Under the pieces are notes generated by a model. It saw nothing but the letters and a program-made list of their open reading frames with translations, was not told the DNA's origin and ran no database searches. A stretch of 64,000 nt of DNA from Nocardia higoensis (lineage in GTDB: Bacteria; Actinomycetota; Actinomycetes; Mycobacteriales; Mycobacteriaceae): the NCBI RefSeq assembly GCF_015477835.1, contig NZ_JADLQN010000005.1, positions 209,829 through 273,828 on the forward strand, written 5' to 3'. Shown here one piece after another: positions 51,218 through 59,350 of the stretch (the first letter of the stretch is position 1; each line of letters starts with the position of its first letter). The translations under genes were made by a program, and so were the position numbers.

Positions 51218-51223
51218 TAGCGT
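51218..51223 (+). promoter_or_regulatory. Putative -10 box (leaderless) for the DUF2505-like gene
   Basis: TAGCGT ends 7 bases before the ATG at 51231 and lies back to back with the divergent DUF3592 promoter. Confidence 0.4.
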
Positions 51224-51230
51224 GACCGCC

Positions 51231-51737
51231 ATGTCCCGAAAAATCCGCTTCACCGTGCCGTACAACGTTCCGGTCGATGATCTGCACCGGGCCTTCACCA
51301 ACGGCGACGCCTGGCGCACCCGATTCGCCGAAGCCACCACCGCGACCCTGGACGTGACGCACCCCGACGGACCGGGCACCGCCCGCATCCACATGACCGA
51401 ACGGGCCCGCAAGGACAAGATCCCCGCCCTCGTCGGCAAAGTGCTCTCCGGCGAACTCGTCTTCGAGCGCACCGACAACTGGCGGCCGCTGTCCGGCGAG
51501 ACAGCCGAGGGCGACTTCCGGGTGGCCACCACCGGCATCACCGCCGCCATGACCGGCAGCCATCGCCTGCGCCCCACCGCCGAGGGCAGTGAGCTCGAGG
51601 TCACCGGGACGCTGGAGGTGAAGGTGCCGCTGGTCGGGCGGGCCATCGAACCACTCGCCGAACAACTGCTGCACCGGGTGCTGAACAGCGAGCGCCACTT
51701 CTTCGAACAGTGGTGCACGCAACGCTCGCCGTCCTGA
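51231..51737 (+). CDS. DUF2505 / SRPBCC-fold lipid-binding-like protein
   Basis: A 168-residue protein with a START-like SRPBCC fold: KIRFTVPYNVPVDDLHRAF at the start, a beta-sheet core, and a long C-terminal helix (IEPLAEQLLHRVLNSERHFFEQW). DUF2505 is found in mycolic-acid bacteria; the ligand is unknown. ATG at 51231 is preferred due to TAGCGT 7 bases upstream; a GTG three codons earlier overlaps that box. Confidence 0.85.
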   Translation: MSRKIRFTVPYNVPVDDLHRAFTNGDAWRTRFAEATTATLDVTHPDGPGTARIHMTERARKDKIPALVGKVLSGELVFERTDNWRPLSGETAEGDFRVATTGITAAMTGSHRLRPTAEGSELEVTGTLEVKVPLVGRAIEPLAEQLLHRVLNSERHFFEQWCTQRSPS

Positions 51738-52038
51738 CCCGTTCGTCGCCGACGGGCAGCCACCACGCGCTGCCTGCCCGATACCCCGGCCGGCTCGACA
51801 CCCGGCCGCGGCATCGGGAAGCAACCAGCACGTCGACCGCGGGCCCGGTTGCGCCGACACAGCTGGTCGCGAACCCGCGGCGCCGCCCGCCCGTGCGCCT
51901 CGACGGCCTGGTCTCGCGACCGGCCCGGATATCTCCGTCTCGTCCTCGCCGCTGCGGATCGGCAATCGCACGCCGGTGGCGCGGGCCGAGAGCGCCGGTC
52001 CGCGGCTCCTCGGGCGATTGTCCGGCCCGGCCGGCGGT
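51738..52038. other. Intergenic stretch without a recognised gene
   Basis: About 300 bases between the convergent DUF2505-like gene and menJ. Frames on both strands are open because of the GC content but carry no conserved motif, start signal or signal peptide. No clear terminator hairpin with a T-run was seen. Confidence 0.6.
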
Positions 52039-53322
52039 TCAGCTGAACGGCACCAGATCGTCCGCGCGCATGGACAACCGGCCCGCGGCGCGCCAGGCCC
52101 GTGCGGTCAGATCCACGTCCTCGTCGGTGACGAGATTGCCCATCACCCGAACCGCCGTGCGCTGCAGATACTTCGAGCGCATGACCGGCGGCCCGCCGGT
52201 GGGCACCATGCGCGGATGGGTCGCCAGCCCGGCGATCCGCCGCGCCACCGAGAAGGTGCGGCCGTAGCGTTCGCGCAGCAGATCCGGCCACAGCGCCGTG
52301 AAGTCGAGCGTGGCGAAATCCTCGGAGTCCAGGATTCGGCCGAGCATGTGCCCGCCCTCGAGCCCGTAATCGATGCCCTCGCCGTTGAGCGGGTTCACAC
52401 AGCCCGCCGCGTCGCCGACCAGAACCCAGTTGCGCCCGGCCACATTCGACACCGCGCCGCCCATCGGCAGCAGCGCCGAGGCCACCGCCCGCAGTTCGCC
52501 CTCGAAACCCCACTCCTGGAAGCGTTGCGAAGTGTAATGGCGCAGCAGGGGTTTGAGCGCCACGTGCGAGGGCCGCCGCTCGGTCGCCAGCGATCCGACG
52601 CCGATGTTGACCTCGCCGTTGCCCAGCGGGAACACCCAGCCGTAGCCGGGCACCAGCTCCCCGTCGGCATCGCGCAGTTCCAGATGCGAAGTGATCCACT
52701 GGTCGTCGCTGCGTGAGGAGCGGATGTAGGCGCGCGCGGCGGTGCCGTAGGCGAACCGGCGATGCCAGGTCCGGCCGAGTTGCTTGCCGATGGGCGAGCG
52801 CACCCCGTCGGCCACCACCAGGATGTCGCAGGCGACGGTGACGGTCCGCTCCCCGATGGTGAACCGCACCGCGCTCACCCGATCGCCCTCGCGGACCACG
52901 TCGACGGCCTTGGCGCCCTCGACCATCAGCGCGCCGGACTTCACCGCGGTCTCGCGCAGCTTGTCGTCGAGTTCGGTTCGGGGGACGGCACTTCCGTAGG
53001 AGGGAAACGACCCGCCCGGCCAGGGCAACAGCGCCTCGCGGCCGAAGCCGGTCATCCGCAGGCCGTGGTTGACGGTGTGCGCGCGCAGCCAGCCGCCGAG
53101 ACCGAGCAACTCCAATTCCTTGGTGGCGCGCGGCGTCAGACCGTCACCGCAGGTCTTGTCCCTGGGGAACACGGCGGCGTCGGTCAGCGCGACATCACGG
53201 CCCGCGCGCGCCGCCCACGTCGCGGCCGCCGATCCGGCCGGACCCGCACCGACCACGAGCACCTCCACGTGATCGGGCAGGACACGACCGGGCATGACAT
53301 CGGCTGAACCCATGAGATCCAT
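52039..53322 (-). CDS. menJ: Menaquinone polyprenyl-tail reductase MenJ (geranylgeranyl reductase family, Rv0561c-like)
   Basis: FAD enzyme that saturates isoprene units of the menaquinone side chain. The 427-residue protein has the dinucleotide motif VVGAGPAGSAAATWAARAG, the RDKTCGDGLTPRA substrate motif and the second FAD motif VGDAAGCVNPLNGEGI. Nocardia menaquinone tails are partly saturated, which fits. ATG at 53322 is used; the ATG at 53313, with CAGTAT 7 bases upstream, may be the true start. Divergent from the polyprenyl synthase. Confidence 0.92.
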   Translation of the reverse strand: MDLMGSADVMPGRVLPDHVEVLVVGAGPAGSAAATWAARAGRDVALTDAAVFPRDKTCGDGLTPRATKELELLGLGGWLRAHTVNHGLRMTGFGREALLPWPGGSFPSYGSAVPRTELDDKLRETAVKSGALMVEGAKAVDVVREGDRVSAVRFTIGERTVTVACDILVVADGVRSPIGKQLGRTWHRRFAYGTAARAYIRSSRSDDQWITSHLELRDADGELVPGYGWVFPLGNGEVNIGVGSLATERRPSHVALKPLLRHYTSQRFQEWGFEGELRAVASALLPMGGAVSNVAGRNWVLVGDAAGCVNPLNGEGIDYGLEGGHMLGRILDSEDFATLDFTALWPDLLRERYGRTFSVARRIAGLATHPRMVPTGGPPVMRSKYLQRTAVRVMGNLVTDEDVDLTARAWRAAGRLSMRADDLVPFS

Positions 53323-53463
53323 ACTGGCACGCCGCACGATCTGGCCTGCGCGGCGTGTGGAAAAGTGTGCGATAAGCCGCCGAATGGCGGTGTTCATGGG
53401 CCGCGCGGCGGGGACACGCTAGGTTCTCTACCCGTGGGGTCGGACGCGGCGCTGGGAGACGAG

Positions 53464-54498
53464 ATGAGCACATCGGCAGTGAGCGGCTCGAAGAGTGCCT
53501 CGAGCACGGTGGTCGCCGGAGTGGAACTCGGTGACGCTGAGCTCGCCGCGACCGTGGGCAACGGCCTCGAAGAGGTCGAGAAGCTGCTGATCGCCGAGCT
53601 CTCCGACGGCGCGGATTTCCTCCAGGAGGCGGCACTGCACCTGGCCAAGGCGGGTGGCAAGCGGTTCCGTCCGCTGTTCACCATCCTCACCGGTCAGCTC
53701 GGCCCTCGCCCCACCGATCCGGCGCTGGTCACCGCGGGCACCGTCGTGGAACTGGTGCACCTGGCCACCCTCTACCACGACGACGTGATGGACGAGGCCA
53801 CCATGCGCCGCGGCGCACCGAGCGTGAACTCCCGCTGGGGCAACAACATCGCCATCCTGGCCGGGGACTACCTGTTCGCGCACGCCTCCCGGCTCACCTC
53901 GACGCTGGGCCCGGACGCGGTGCGCATCATCGCCGAGACCTTCGCCGAACTGGTCACCGGCCAGATGCGCGAGACCATGGGCGCGCGCGAGACCCAGGAC
54001 CCCATCGAGCACTACCTGCGGGTGGTGTGGGAGAAGACCGGTTCACTGATCGCCGCCGCCGGCCGCTTCGGCGGCACCTTCTCCGGCGCCGACGCCGGAC
54101 ACGTCGAGCGTCTGGCCCGCCTCGGTGACGTGGTCGGCACCGCCTTTCAGATCGCCGACGACATCATCGACATCTCCTCGGCCTCCGAGCAGTCCGGCAA
54201 GACCCCGGGCACCGACCTGCGCGAGGGCGTGCACACCTTGCCGGTGCTCTACGCGCTGCGCGAGGAAGGCCCCGAGGCCGACCGGCTGCGCGAGCTGCTG
54301 GCCGTGCCGCCCGAGACCGACGAGGCCGTGGCGGAGGCCATCGATCTGCTCGCCCGTTCGCGCGGGATGGCGCTGGCCAAGGAGAAGCTGCGCGACTACG
54401 CCGAGCAGGCCTACACCGAACTGGCCGCACTGCCCGCCGGTCCGGCCAACGACGCGCTCGAACAGCTCGTGCGCTACACCATCGAACGGGTCGGCTGA
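53464..54498 (+). CDS. Polyprenyl diphosphate synthase (GrcC1-like, menaquinone tail)
   Basis: Trans-prenyltransferase that builds the long isoprenoid used by MenA. The 344-residue protein has the first aspartate motif HDDVMDEATMRRG at about residue 101-113 and the second QIADDIIDI at about 228. Position next to menJ (as Rv0561c-Rv0562) supports the menaquinone role. GGAG lies 5-6 bases upstream of the ATG; an in-frame GTG at 53434 with TAGGTT upstream is an alternative leaderless start. Confidence 0.93.
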   Translation: MSTSAVSGSKSASSTVVAGVELGDAELAATVGNGLEEVEKLLIAELSDGADFLQEAALHLAKAGGKRFRPLFTILTGQLGPRPTDPALVTAGTVVELVHLATLYHDDVMDEATMRRGAPSVNSRWGNNIAILAGDYLFAHASRLTSTLGPDAVRIIAETFAELVTGQMRETMGARETQDPIEHYLRVVWEKTGSLIAAAGRFGGTFSGADAGHVERLARLGDVVGTAFQIADDIIDISSASEQSGKTPGTDLREGVHTLPVLYALREEGPEADRLRELLAVPPETDEAVAEAIDLLARSRGMALAKEKLRDYAEQAYTELAALPAGPANDALEQLVRYTIERVG

Positions 54499-54708
54499 GC
54501 GGCCTCCCACCGGCCCGGCCGCACGTTTGCCCGCCCGTCGCGGTGATCGCACGCCGTTGTCCGCCGAGGCGAGGCGATCCTGCCGTGACCAGCGAACACC
54601 GACGAGTCCCGCGCGCGGCGGCGCGGAACTCCGGCACGTCGGCGATCGTTTCCACCGTGTCGGCCGAGATACCGGCGAAGTGAAGAACGGGGGACTGGCA
54701 GGAGGCAC

Positions 54709-55617
54709 ATGCACGGGCGCGGATTCGCGAACGATCTGAAGACGTTCGGCCTGATGGCGGGGCTGTCGACGCTGATCGTTGTCGCCGGAGCCATGTTCGG
54801 CGACACCAGGATCCTGATCTTCGCCGTCGGGCTCGCCGTGGCGGTGAACGGCTGGGCGTACTTCAACAGCGACAAGCTCGCGCTGAAGGCCATGCGGGCC
54901 ATCCCGGTCAGCGAGCTGGAAGCACCGGTGATGTACCGGATCGTGCGAGAGCTGGCGACCACCGCGCGCCGCCCGATGCCCCGGCTCTACATCAGCCCCA
55001 CCAATGCCCCCAACGCCTTCGCCACCGGTCGCAGCCCGAGGCACGCGGCGGTCTGCTGCACCAGCGGCATCCTGCGCATCCTCGACGAACGCGAGCTGCG
55101 CGCGGTGCTCGGCCACGAACTCTCCCACGTCTACAACCGCGACATCCTGATCTCCTCGGTCGCGGGCGCGCTGGCCGCCGTCGTCTCCGGTTTGGCGAAC
55201 ATGGCGTTCTTCGCCGGTGTGTTCGGCGGCAACAACAGCGGCGACGGCCAAGGCGGCAATGTCGTGGGTGTGCTGCTCGTCTCACTGCTGGGCCCGGTCG
55301 CCGCCACCCTGGTGAAGCTGGCGGTCTCGCGCTCACGCGAGTACGAGGCCGATCAGTCCGGCGCGGAGCTCACCGGCGACCCGCTGGCGCTGGCCTCGGC
55401 CCTGCGCAAGCTCGAACGCGGCGTGCAGGCCGCTCCGCTGCCGCCGGAACCGCAGCTGGCCGCGCAGTCGCACATGATGATCGCCAATCCGTTCCGCGCC
55501 GGCGAACGCGCCGCCCGGCTGTTCGCCACCCACCCGCCGATGGCCGAGCGGATCGCGCGGCTGGAGGCACTGGCGGGCGACGGCCGCGATCCCTATCGCA
55601 ACGACTACTACCGCTGA
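54709..55617 (+). CDS. htpX: Membrane zinc metalloprotease HtpX
   Basis: M48-family protease for quality control of membrane proteins. The 302-residue protein has two N-terminal helices (about 12-50), the zinc motif HELSH in LGHELSHVYNRD, a further pair of helices and the third zinc ligand Glu in SREYEADQSG. GGAGG precedes the ATG. The same order (polyprenyl synthase then htpX) occurs in M. tuberculosis (Rv0562-Rv0563). Confidence 0.95.
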   Translation: MHGRGFANDLKTFGLMAGLSTLIVVAGAMFGDTRILIFAVGLAVAVNGWAYFNSDKLALKAMRAIPVSELEAPVMYRIVRELATTARRPMPRLYISPTNAPNAFATGRSPRHAAVCCTSGILRILDERELRAVLGHELSHVYNRDILISSVAGALAAVVSGLANMAFFAGVFGGNNSGDGQGGNVVGVLLVSLLGPVAATLVKLAVSRSREYEADQSGAELTGDPLALASALRKLERGVQAAPLPPEPQLAAQSHMMIANPFRAGERAARLFATHPPMAERIARLEALAGDGRDPYRNDYYR

Positions 55618-55671
55618 GCGCGGGATCGCGAGTTTCGGTCGCCTCGGGCCCCGGTCGTCTTCCCGCGGGAC

Positions 55672-56163
55672 CTAGCGGTAGTTGACGAACTGCAGGGCGA
55701 TGCCGAAGTCCTCGCCCTTGAGCAGCGCGATGACCGCCTGCAGGTCGTCGCGCTTCTTGCTGCTGACCCGCAGTTCGTCGCCCTGGATCTGCGCCTTGAC
55801 GCCCTTGGGCCCCTCGTCGCGGATCTTCTTGGAGATCTTCTTCGCGTGCTCGGTGTCGATGCCCTGCACGAGTGTGCCGGTGATCTTGTAGGTCTTGCCG
55901 GAGGCCGCGGGCTCGCCCGCGTCGAACGCCTTGAGCGAGATGTCGCGGCGGATCAGCTTCTCCTTGAAGACCTCGAGCGCCGCCTTCACACGCTCCTCGG
56001 CCTCGGCGGTCAGGACGATCTTGTCCTCGCCGGACCACTCGATCGTCGCGCCGGTGCCACGGAAGTCGTAGCGGGTGCTCAGCTCCTTCTCCGCCTGATG
56101 CAGGGCGTTGTCGACCTCCTGCCGATCGACCTTGCTCACGACATCGAATGACGAATCGGCCAC
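55672..56163 (-). CDS. YajQ-family nucleotide-binding protein (Rv0566c-like)
   Basis: A 163-residue DUF520 protein with two ferredoxin-like folds: ADSSFDVVSKVDRQEVDNAL at the start and EDFGIALQFVNYR at the end. Some members bind cyclic di-GMP, but this is not shown for actinobacteria. AGGAG lies six bases before the GTG at 56163. Convergent with htpX. Confidence 0.92.
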   Translation of the reverse strand: MADSSFDVVSKVDRQEVDNALHQAEKELSTRYDFRGTGATIEWSGEDKIVLTAEAEERVKAALEVFKEKLIRRDISLKAFDAGEPAASGKTYKITGTLVQGIDTEHAKKISKKIRDEGPKGVKAQIQGDELRVSSKKRDDLQAVIALLKGEDFGIALQFVNYR

Positions 56164-56372
56164 ACTGCGCTCCTGTTCCTCATGGATCCGACGACTCCGC
56201 ACACCACCGGGCACACCGGGGCCGGGAGTACGGGCGACGTCGGCACACTACCCCGGAAAGTGCTACCCCCCGAAAAGCGACACCTGCTCCGTCCGCACGG
56301 CGTTGGCCAGCCGGTTTGCATTCTGGACGGGGGTTCGTTGTATTCTGCTCCACGCACCGGCAACGGTGGCAC

Positions 56373-56455
56373 GGCAGGTTGCCCGAGCGGCCAATGGGAG
56401 CAGACTGTAAATCTGTCGGTGAAAGCCTACGTAGGTTCGAATCCTACACCTGCCA
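56373..56455 (+). tRNA. tRNA-Tyr (anticodon GTA)
   Basis: GGCAGGT at the 5' end pairs with ACCTGCC at 56448-56454, with discriminator A. The anticodon loop CTGTAAA holds GTA. A long variable arm marks it as class II. A possible promoter (TTGCAT at 56316, TATTCT at 56341) lies upstream with an overlong spacer. Confidence 0.95.
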
Positions 56456-56468
56456 CAAGATCGGCAGA

Positions 56469-56502
56469 GAGCCCCGCAAGCGAGAAATCGCTTGCGGGGC
56501 TC
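56469..56502 (+). terminator. Terminator after tRNA-Tyr
   Basis: GAGCCCCGCAAGCGA at 56469-56483 pairs perfectly with TCGCTTGCGGGGCTC at 56488-56502 around a GAAA tetraloop, then TTCTGATTTT. A strong intrinsic terminator for the single tRNA unit. Confidence 0.9.
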
Positions 56503-56810
56503 TTCTGATTTTCGGGCTCTCGGCAGGTGTGATTCCGGGACCTCACCGAGGCTCTCGTCGCAGGCCGGGTCTGATCGGCTGCCATCGCGCCCGACGAGGT
56601 GATCGCGTCCTTCGCCCCGGGGGCGGGGACGCCGGACATCTCGAACGGCCGATGAGAGCAGCCGAACGCCCCGTTCGAGACCCTTCTCGATGCTGCCGAA
56701 AAGTCTGTCTGACCAGCCGATTTGTAACTCGACGTAGCGTGTGTGTAATCTCTTTCAAGACGTCGCCGCCCCGGAGTCGCGAAGAGGGACAACGGAGCGA
56801 GTGTAGTCAT
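56503..56810 (+). other. Intergenic stretch with promoter candidate for tRNA-Thr
   Basis: About 300 bases without a supported gene. Near the end TTGTAA (56722-56727) and TAATCT (56746-56751), 18 bases apart, are a plausible promoter for tRNA-Thr, tRNA-Met and rpmG. Nothing else was seen. Confidence 0.5.
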
Positions 56811-56883
56811 GCCCCCTTAGCTCAGTCGGCAGAGCGTTTCCATGGTAAGGAAAAGGTCAACGGTTCGATTCCGTTAGGGGGCT
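56811..56883 (+). tRNA. tRNA-Thr (anticodon GGT)
   Basis: Acceptor GCCCCCT (56811-56817) pairs with AGGGGGC (56876-56882). The anticodon stem TTTCC/GGAAA encloses ATGGTAA with anticodon GGT. Canonical 73-base cloverleaf with T-loop GTTCGATTC. Confidence 0.96.
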
Positions 56884-56952
56884 CGCCGGATTGCCGGTGG
56901 TGTCCGACTCGGCAACCTCGCCGCGGCGTCGCCGACGGCAGACCGCGCACAA

Positions 56953-57025
56953 GGCGGTGTAGCTCAGGCGGTAGAGCAAACGACTCATAATCGTTGTGTC
57001 GCCGGTTCGAGTCCGGCCATCGCTA
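56953..57025 (+). tRNA. tRNA-Met (anticodon CAT, elongator type)
   Basis: Acceptor GGCGGTG pairs with CATCGCT with two G-U pairs. The anticodon loop CTCATAA holds CAT between AACGA and TCGTT. T-arm GCCGG-TTCGAGT-CCGGC. Lies 43 bases before rpmG and is probably co-transcribed. Confidence 0.93.
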
Positions 57026-57068
57026 CCCATACTGATTATTCAGGTCGACCCGGAAAGAAGGCATAGTC

Positions 57069-57239
57069 GTGGCCGCGAAGTCCACCGATGTCCGGCCAAA
57101 GATCACCTTGGCCTGCGAGCAGTGCAAGCACCGCAACTACATCACCAAGAAGAACCGGCGTAACGACCCGGATCGGCTGGAACTGAAGAAGTTCTGCCCG
57201 AACTGCGGCACGCATCGCGCGCATCGCGAATCCCGCTGA
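57069..57239 (+). CDS. rpmG: 50S ribosomal protein L33 (zinc-binding C+ type)
   Basis: A 56-residue ribosomal protein. CEQC and CPNC give the four-cysteine zinc site, marking the C+ paralogue; zinc-free paralogues usually occur elsewhere. Basic core [33 protein letters not shown] lies upstream of the GTG. The order tRNA-Thr, tRNA-Met, rpmG, had matches mycobacteria (rpmG2). Confidence 0.95.
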
Positions 57240-57273
57240 CTTCTCACGCGTGACATCCTCCGCGTGAAACGCC

Positions 57274-57301
57274 AAGGGCCGGACGGAATCGTCCGGCCCT
57301 T
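57274..57301 (+). terminator. Terminator after rpmG
   Basis: AAGGGCCGGACG at 57274-57285 pairs with CGTCCGGCCCTT at 57290-57301 around GAAT. The T-run is only two bases, but the 12-bp stem is perfect. Confidence 0.75.
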
Positions 57302-57371
57302 AGCGCTGTCTGCGGTAGGGTACGACAAAGGTGAACGCCCCCGCCGACCCCCGGCTGCGGGGTCAGATAGG

Positions 57372-57377
57372 TACAGT
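57372..57377 (+). promoter_or_regulatory. Putative -10 box (leaderless) for hadAB
   Basis: TACAGT ends 6 bases before the GTG at 57384 with no ribosome binding site, so the fused dehydratase gene seems to have its own leaderless transcript. Confidence 0.5.
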
Positions 57378-57383
57378 CCCCAC

Positions 57384-58472
57384 GTGACTACGAACACCGG
57401 AACACAGCAAGCGGTCCAGGTGAACGAAGAAGTCTTCGACGCCGCGGCACACGCGGCGGCCATGGTCGGTCACCACTATCGCGTCGACGACTACTACGAA
57501 GTCGGTCGCGAGAAGGTCCGGGAGTACGCCCGGTCCGTGCAGGACTACCACCCGGTGCACTGGGACGAGAGCGTCGCGCAGGAGTACGGCTACGACAGCC
57601 TGGTCGCCCCGCTCACCTTCGTCTCCCTGGTCGGCATCCTGGCCCAGCGCAAGCTGTTCGAGACGGTCGTCACCGGCTACGACCTGAGCCAGATCATGCA
57701 GACCGACCAGATCCTGGAATTCCATCGCCCGGTCCGGGTCGGCGACCAGCTCACCTGCGATGTGTACCTGCACTCGTTCCGGCAGGCGTTCGGCGGCGAC
57801 ATCATCGTCACCAAGAACATCGTGACCGCGCAGAACGACGAACTGGTGCTCACCACCTACACCACGCTCGTCGGCCGCAGCGGTGCCGATATCGACCCGA
57901 ACCTGCAGCACGCGGTGCGCAACGTGCTCATGCACGGCATCGGTCCCGAGGAGCCCGAGCACCACCCGCGCGCCGATCACCTGCTGGGCCAGGTGGCGAG
58001 CGCTTCCCCGGTCCCCGTCGGCACCCTGCCCGAGCCGTTCGTCAGCGAGCGCGCCCGCGCCTTCGACCACGTCGCCGTCGGCGACGAACTGCCCGTCCGC
58101 ACGGTGCGGCTGACCCGCGGCGATCTGGTCAACTACGCCGGAGTGTCCGGCGATGCCAACCCGATCCACTGGAGCGACGATGTCGTCAAGCTGGTCGGCC
58201 TCGACGACGTGGTCGCCCACGGCATGCTGACCATGGGCCTCGGCGGCGGCTTCATCAGCTCCTGGCTGGGTGATCCCGGCGCGGTCAAGGAGTACAACGT
58301 GCGCTTCACCAGCCCGGTGTTCGTGCCCGCCGATTCCGCCGCCGAGATCGAGTACGCCGGCAAGGTGAAGTCGATGGATCCCGAGACCCGCACCGCCGTG
58401 ATCGCCGTCGTCGCCAAGTCCGCGGGCAGGAAGATCTTCGGCCGCGCGACCGCGACAGTGCAGCTGTCCTGA
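57384..58472 (+). CDS. hadAB: Fused (3R)-hydroxyacyl-ACP dehydratase HadA-HadB
   Basis: FAS-II dehydratase of mycolic acid elongation, removing water from beta-hydroxyacyl-ACP. The 362-residue protein joins a HadA-like hotdog half (about 20-170; VGREKVREYARSVQDYHPVHW and LVAPLTFVSLVG) to a HadB-like half (about 225-362; RGDLVNYAGVSGDANPIHW and HGMLTMGLGGGF). In M. tuberculosis they are separate genes. Both halves here carry a D-x4-H pair, whereas M. tuberculosis HadA, from memory, lacks the His. No hadC follows; tRNA-Trp and secE come next. Confidence 0.94.
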   Translation: MTTNTGTQQAVQVNEEVFDAAAHAAAMVGHHYRVDDYYEVGREKVREYARSVQDYHPVHWDESVAQEYGYDSLVAPLTFVSLVGILAQRKLFETVVTGYDLSQIMQTDQILEFHRPVRVGDQLTCDVYLHSFRQAFGGDIIVTKNIVTAQNDELVLTTYTTLVGRSGADIDPNLQHAVRNVLMHGIGPEEPEHHPRADHLLGQVASASPVPVGTLPEPFVSERARAFDHVAVGDELPVRTVRLTRGDLVNYAGVSGDANPIHWSDDVVKLVGLDDVVAHGMLTMGLGGGFISSWLGDPGAVKEYNVRFTSPVFVPADSAAEIEYAGKVKSMDPETRTAVIAVVAKSAGRKIFGRATATVQLS

Positions 58473-58726
58473 ATACCGGCTGACCTGCCGCACCGGGCCG
58501 GATTGGCTATTGCGCGGGTCGGTAAGTACACTCGGGAGCCTGGGGTCACCAGCCGCTGCGCGCTGCTCTGTGGGGCTGGTTCCTGCGGGAGCCGGCAACG
58601 CCGACGCGGCGCGCGTCCTGTGTAAGGTGCGTAAGGTGCCCCCGGACCGGAGTCGGGAACGCTTCGACGCCGGTACAACTGAATATCGAACGGTGGTTGG
58701 ACAGCTGTTCCACACGGTCCAACCGA

Positions 58727-58799
<73 letters not shown>

Positions 58800-58829
58800 C
58801 CCTTTTGCCAGCGACGAGAGAGGATCGAC

Positions 58830-59231
58830 GTGAGCGACGAGCGGGACACTCGCCACGGCGCGCATGCGGCCGACAATGGCGATGGCACCGCCGAGGTGAA
58901 CCGGCCGAGCGGCAAGCGTTCGGCCCGGCGGACCCGCTCCGGCTCGTCCTCCTCGGTCGAAACCGGTGCGATCGCCACGATCGACCGGTCGTCGAACAAG
59001 GCGAACAAGTCTGCCGGCAAGGCCACACGCGAAGGAACGGGTAACCCGTTCAAGCGGCTGATGAAGTTCCTGCGAGAGGTCATCGCGGAACTGCGCAAGG
59101 TGATCTGGCCGAACCGGAAGCAGATGGTCACCTATACGAGCGTTGTTCTGGTGTTCGTGGTCTTCATGGTCGCGTTCATCAGCGGGTTGGATCTGGCGTT
59201 CATCAAGGGTGTCAACTGGCTGTTCGGCTGA
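58830..59231 (+). CDS. secE: Preprotein translocase subunit SecE
   Basis: Small essential subunit of the SecYEG channel. The 133-residue protein has a long polar, basic N-terminus (about 1-70). The conserved amphipathic part follows (LMKFLREVIAELRKVIWPNRKQM), then one membrane helix (VVLVFVVFMVAFISGLDLAF). GAGAGGAT precedes the GTG. The first copy of a 19-bp repeat overlaps its last codons. Confidence 0.95.
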   Translation: MSDERDTRHGAHAADNGDGTAEVNRPSGKRSARRTRSGSSSSVETGAIATIDRSSNKANKSAGKATREGTGNPFKRLMKFLREVIAELRKVIWPNRKQMVTYTSVVLVFVVFMVAFISGLDLAFIKGVNWLFG

Positions 59232-59276
59232 CGCCGAGCTGTTCGGCCGACGCCGAGGCTGTTCGGCCGACGCTGA
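59219..59276. repeat. Tandem repeat between secE and nusG, 19-bp unit, three copies
   Basis: GCTGTTCGGCTGACGCCGA (59219-59237), GCTGTTCGGCCGACGCCGA (59238-59256) and GCTGTTCGGCCGACGCTGA (59258-59276). The first copy includes the last SecE codons and stop. The unit appears to have expanded from the secE end. Confidence 0.8.
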
Positions 59277-59350
59277 CGCCGTAGCCGATCCCCGGGGCGG
59301 ACCGGCGGAGAGATCTCCGTCGCGCCCGGCCCGGCACGCAGAGGATGTAC

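Noticed and set aside
56373..57025. tRNA cluster as an integration site
   Set aside because: The tRNA genes are intact, the 3' ends are not duplicated nearby, and the flanking genes keep the expected order.
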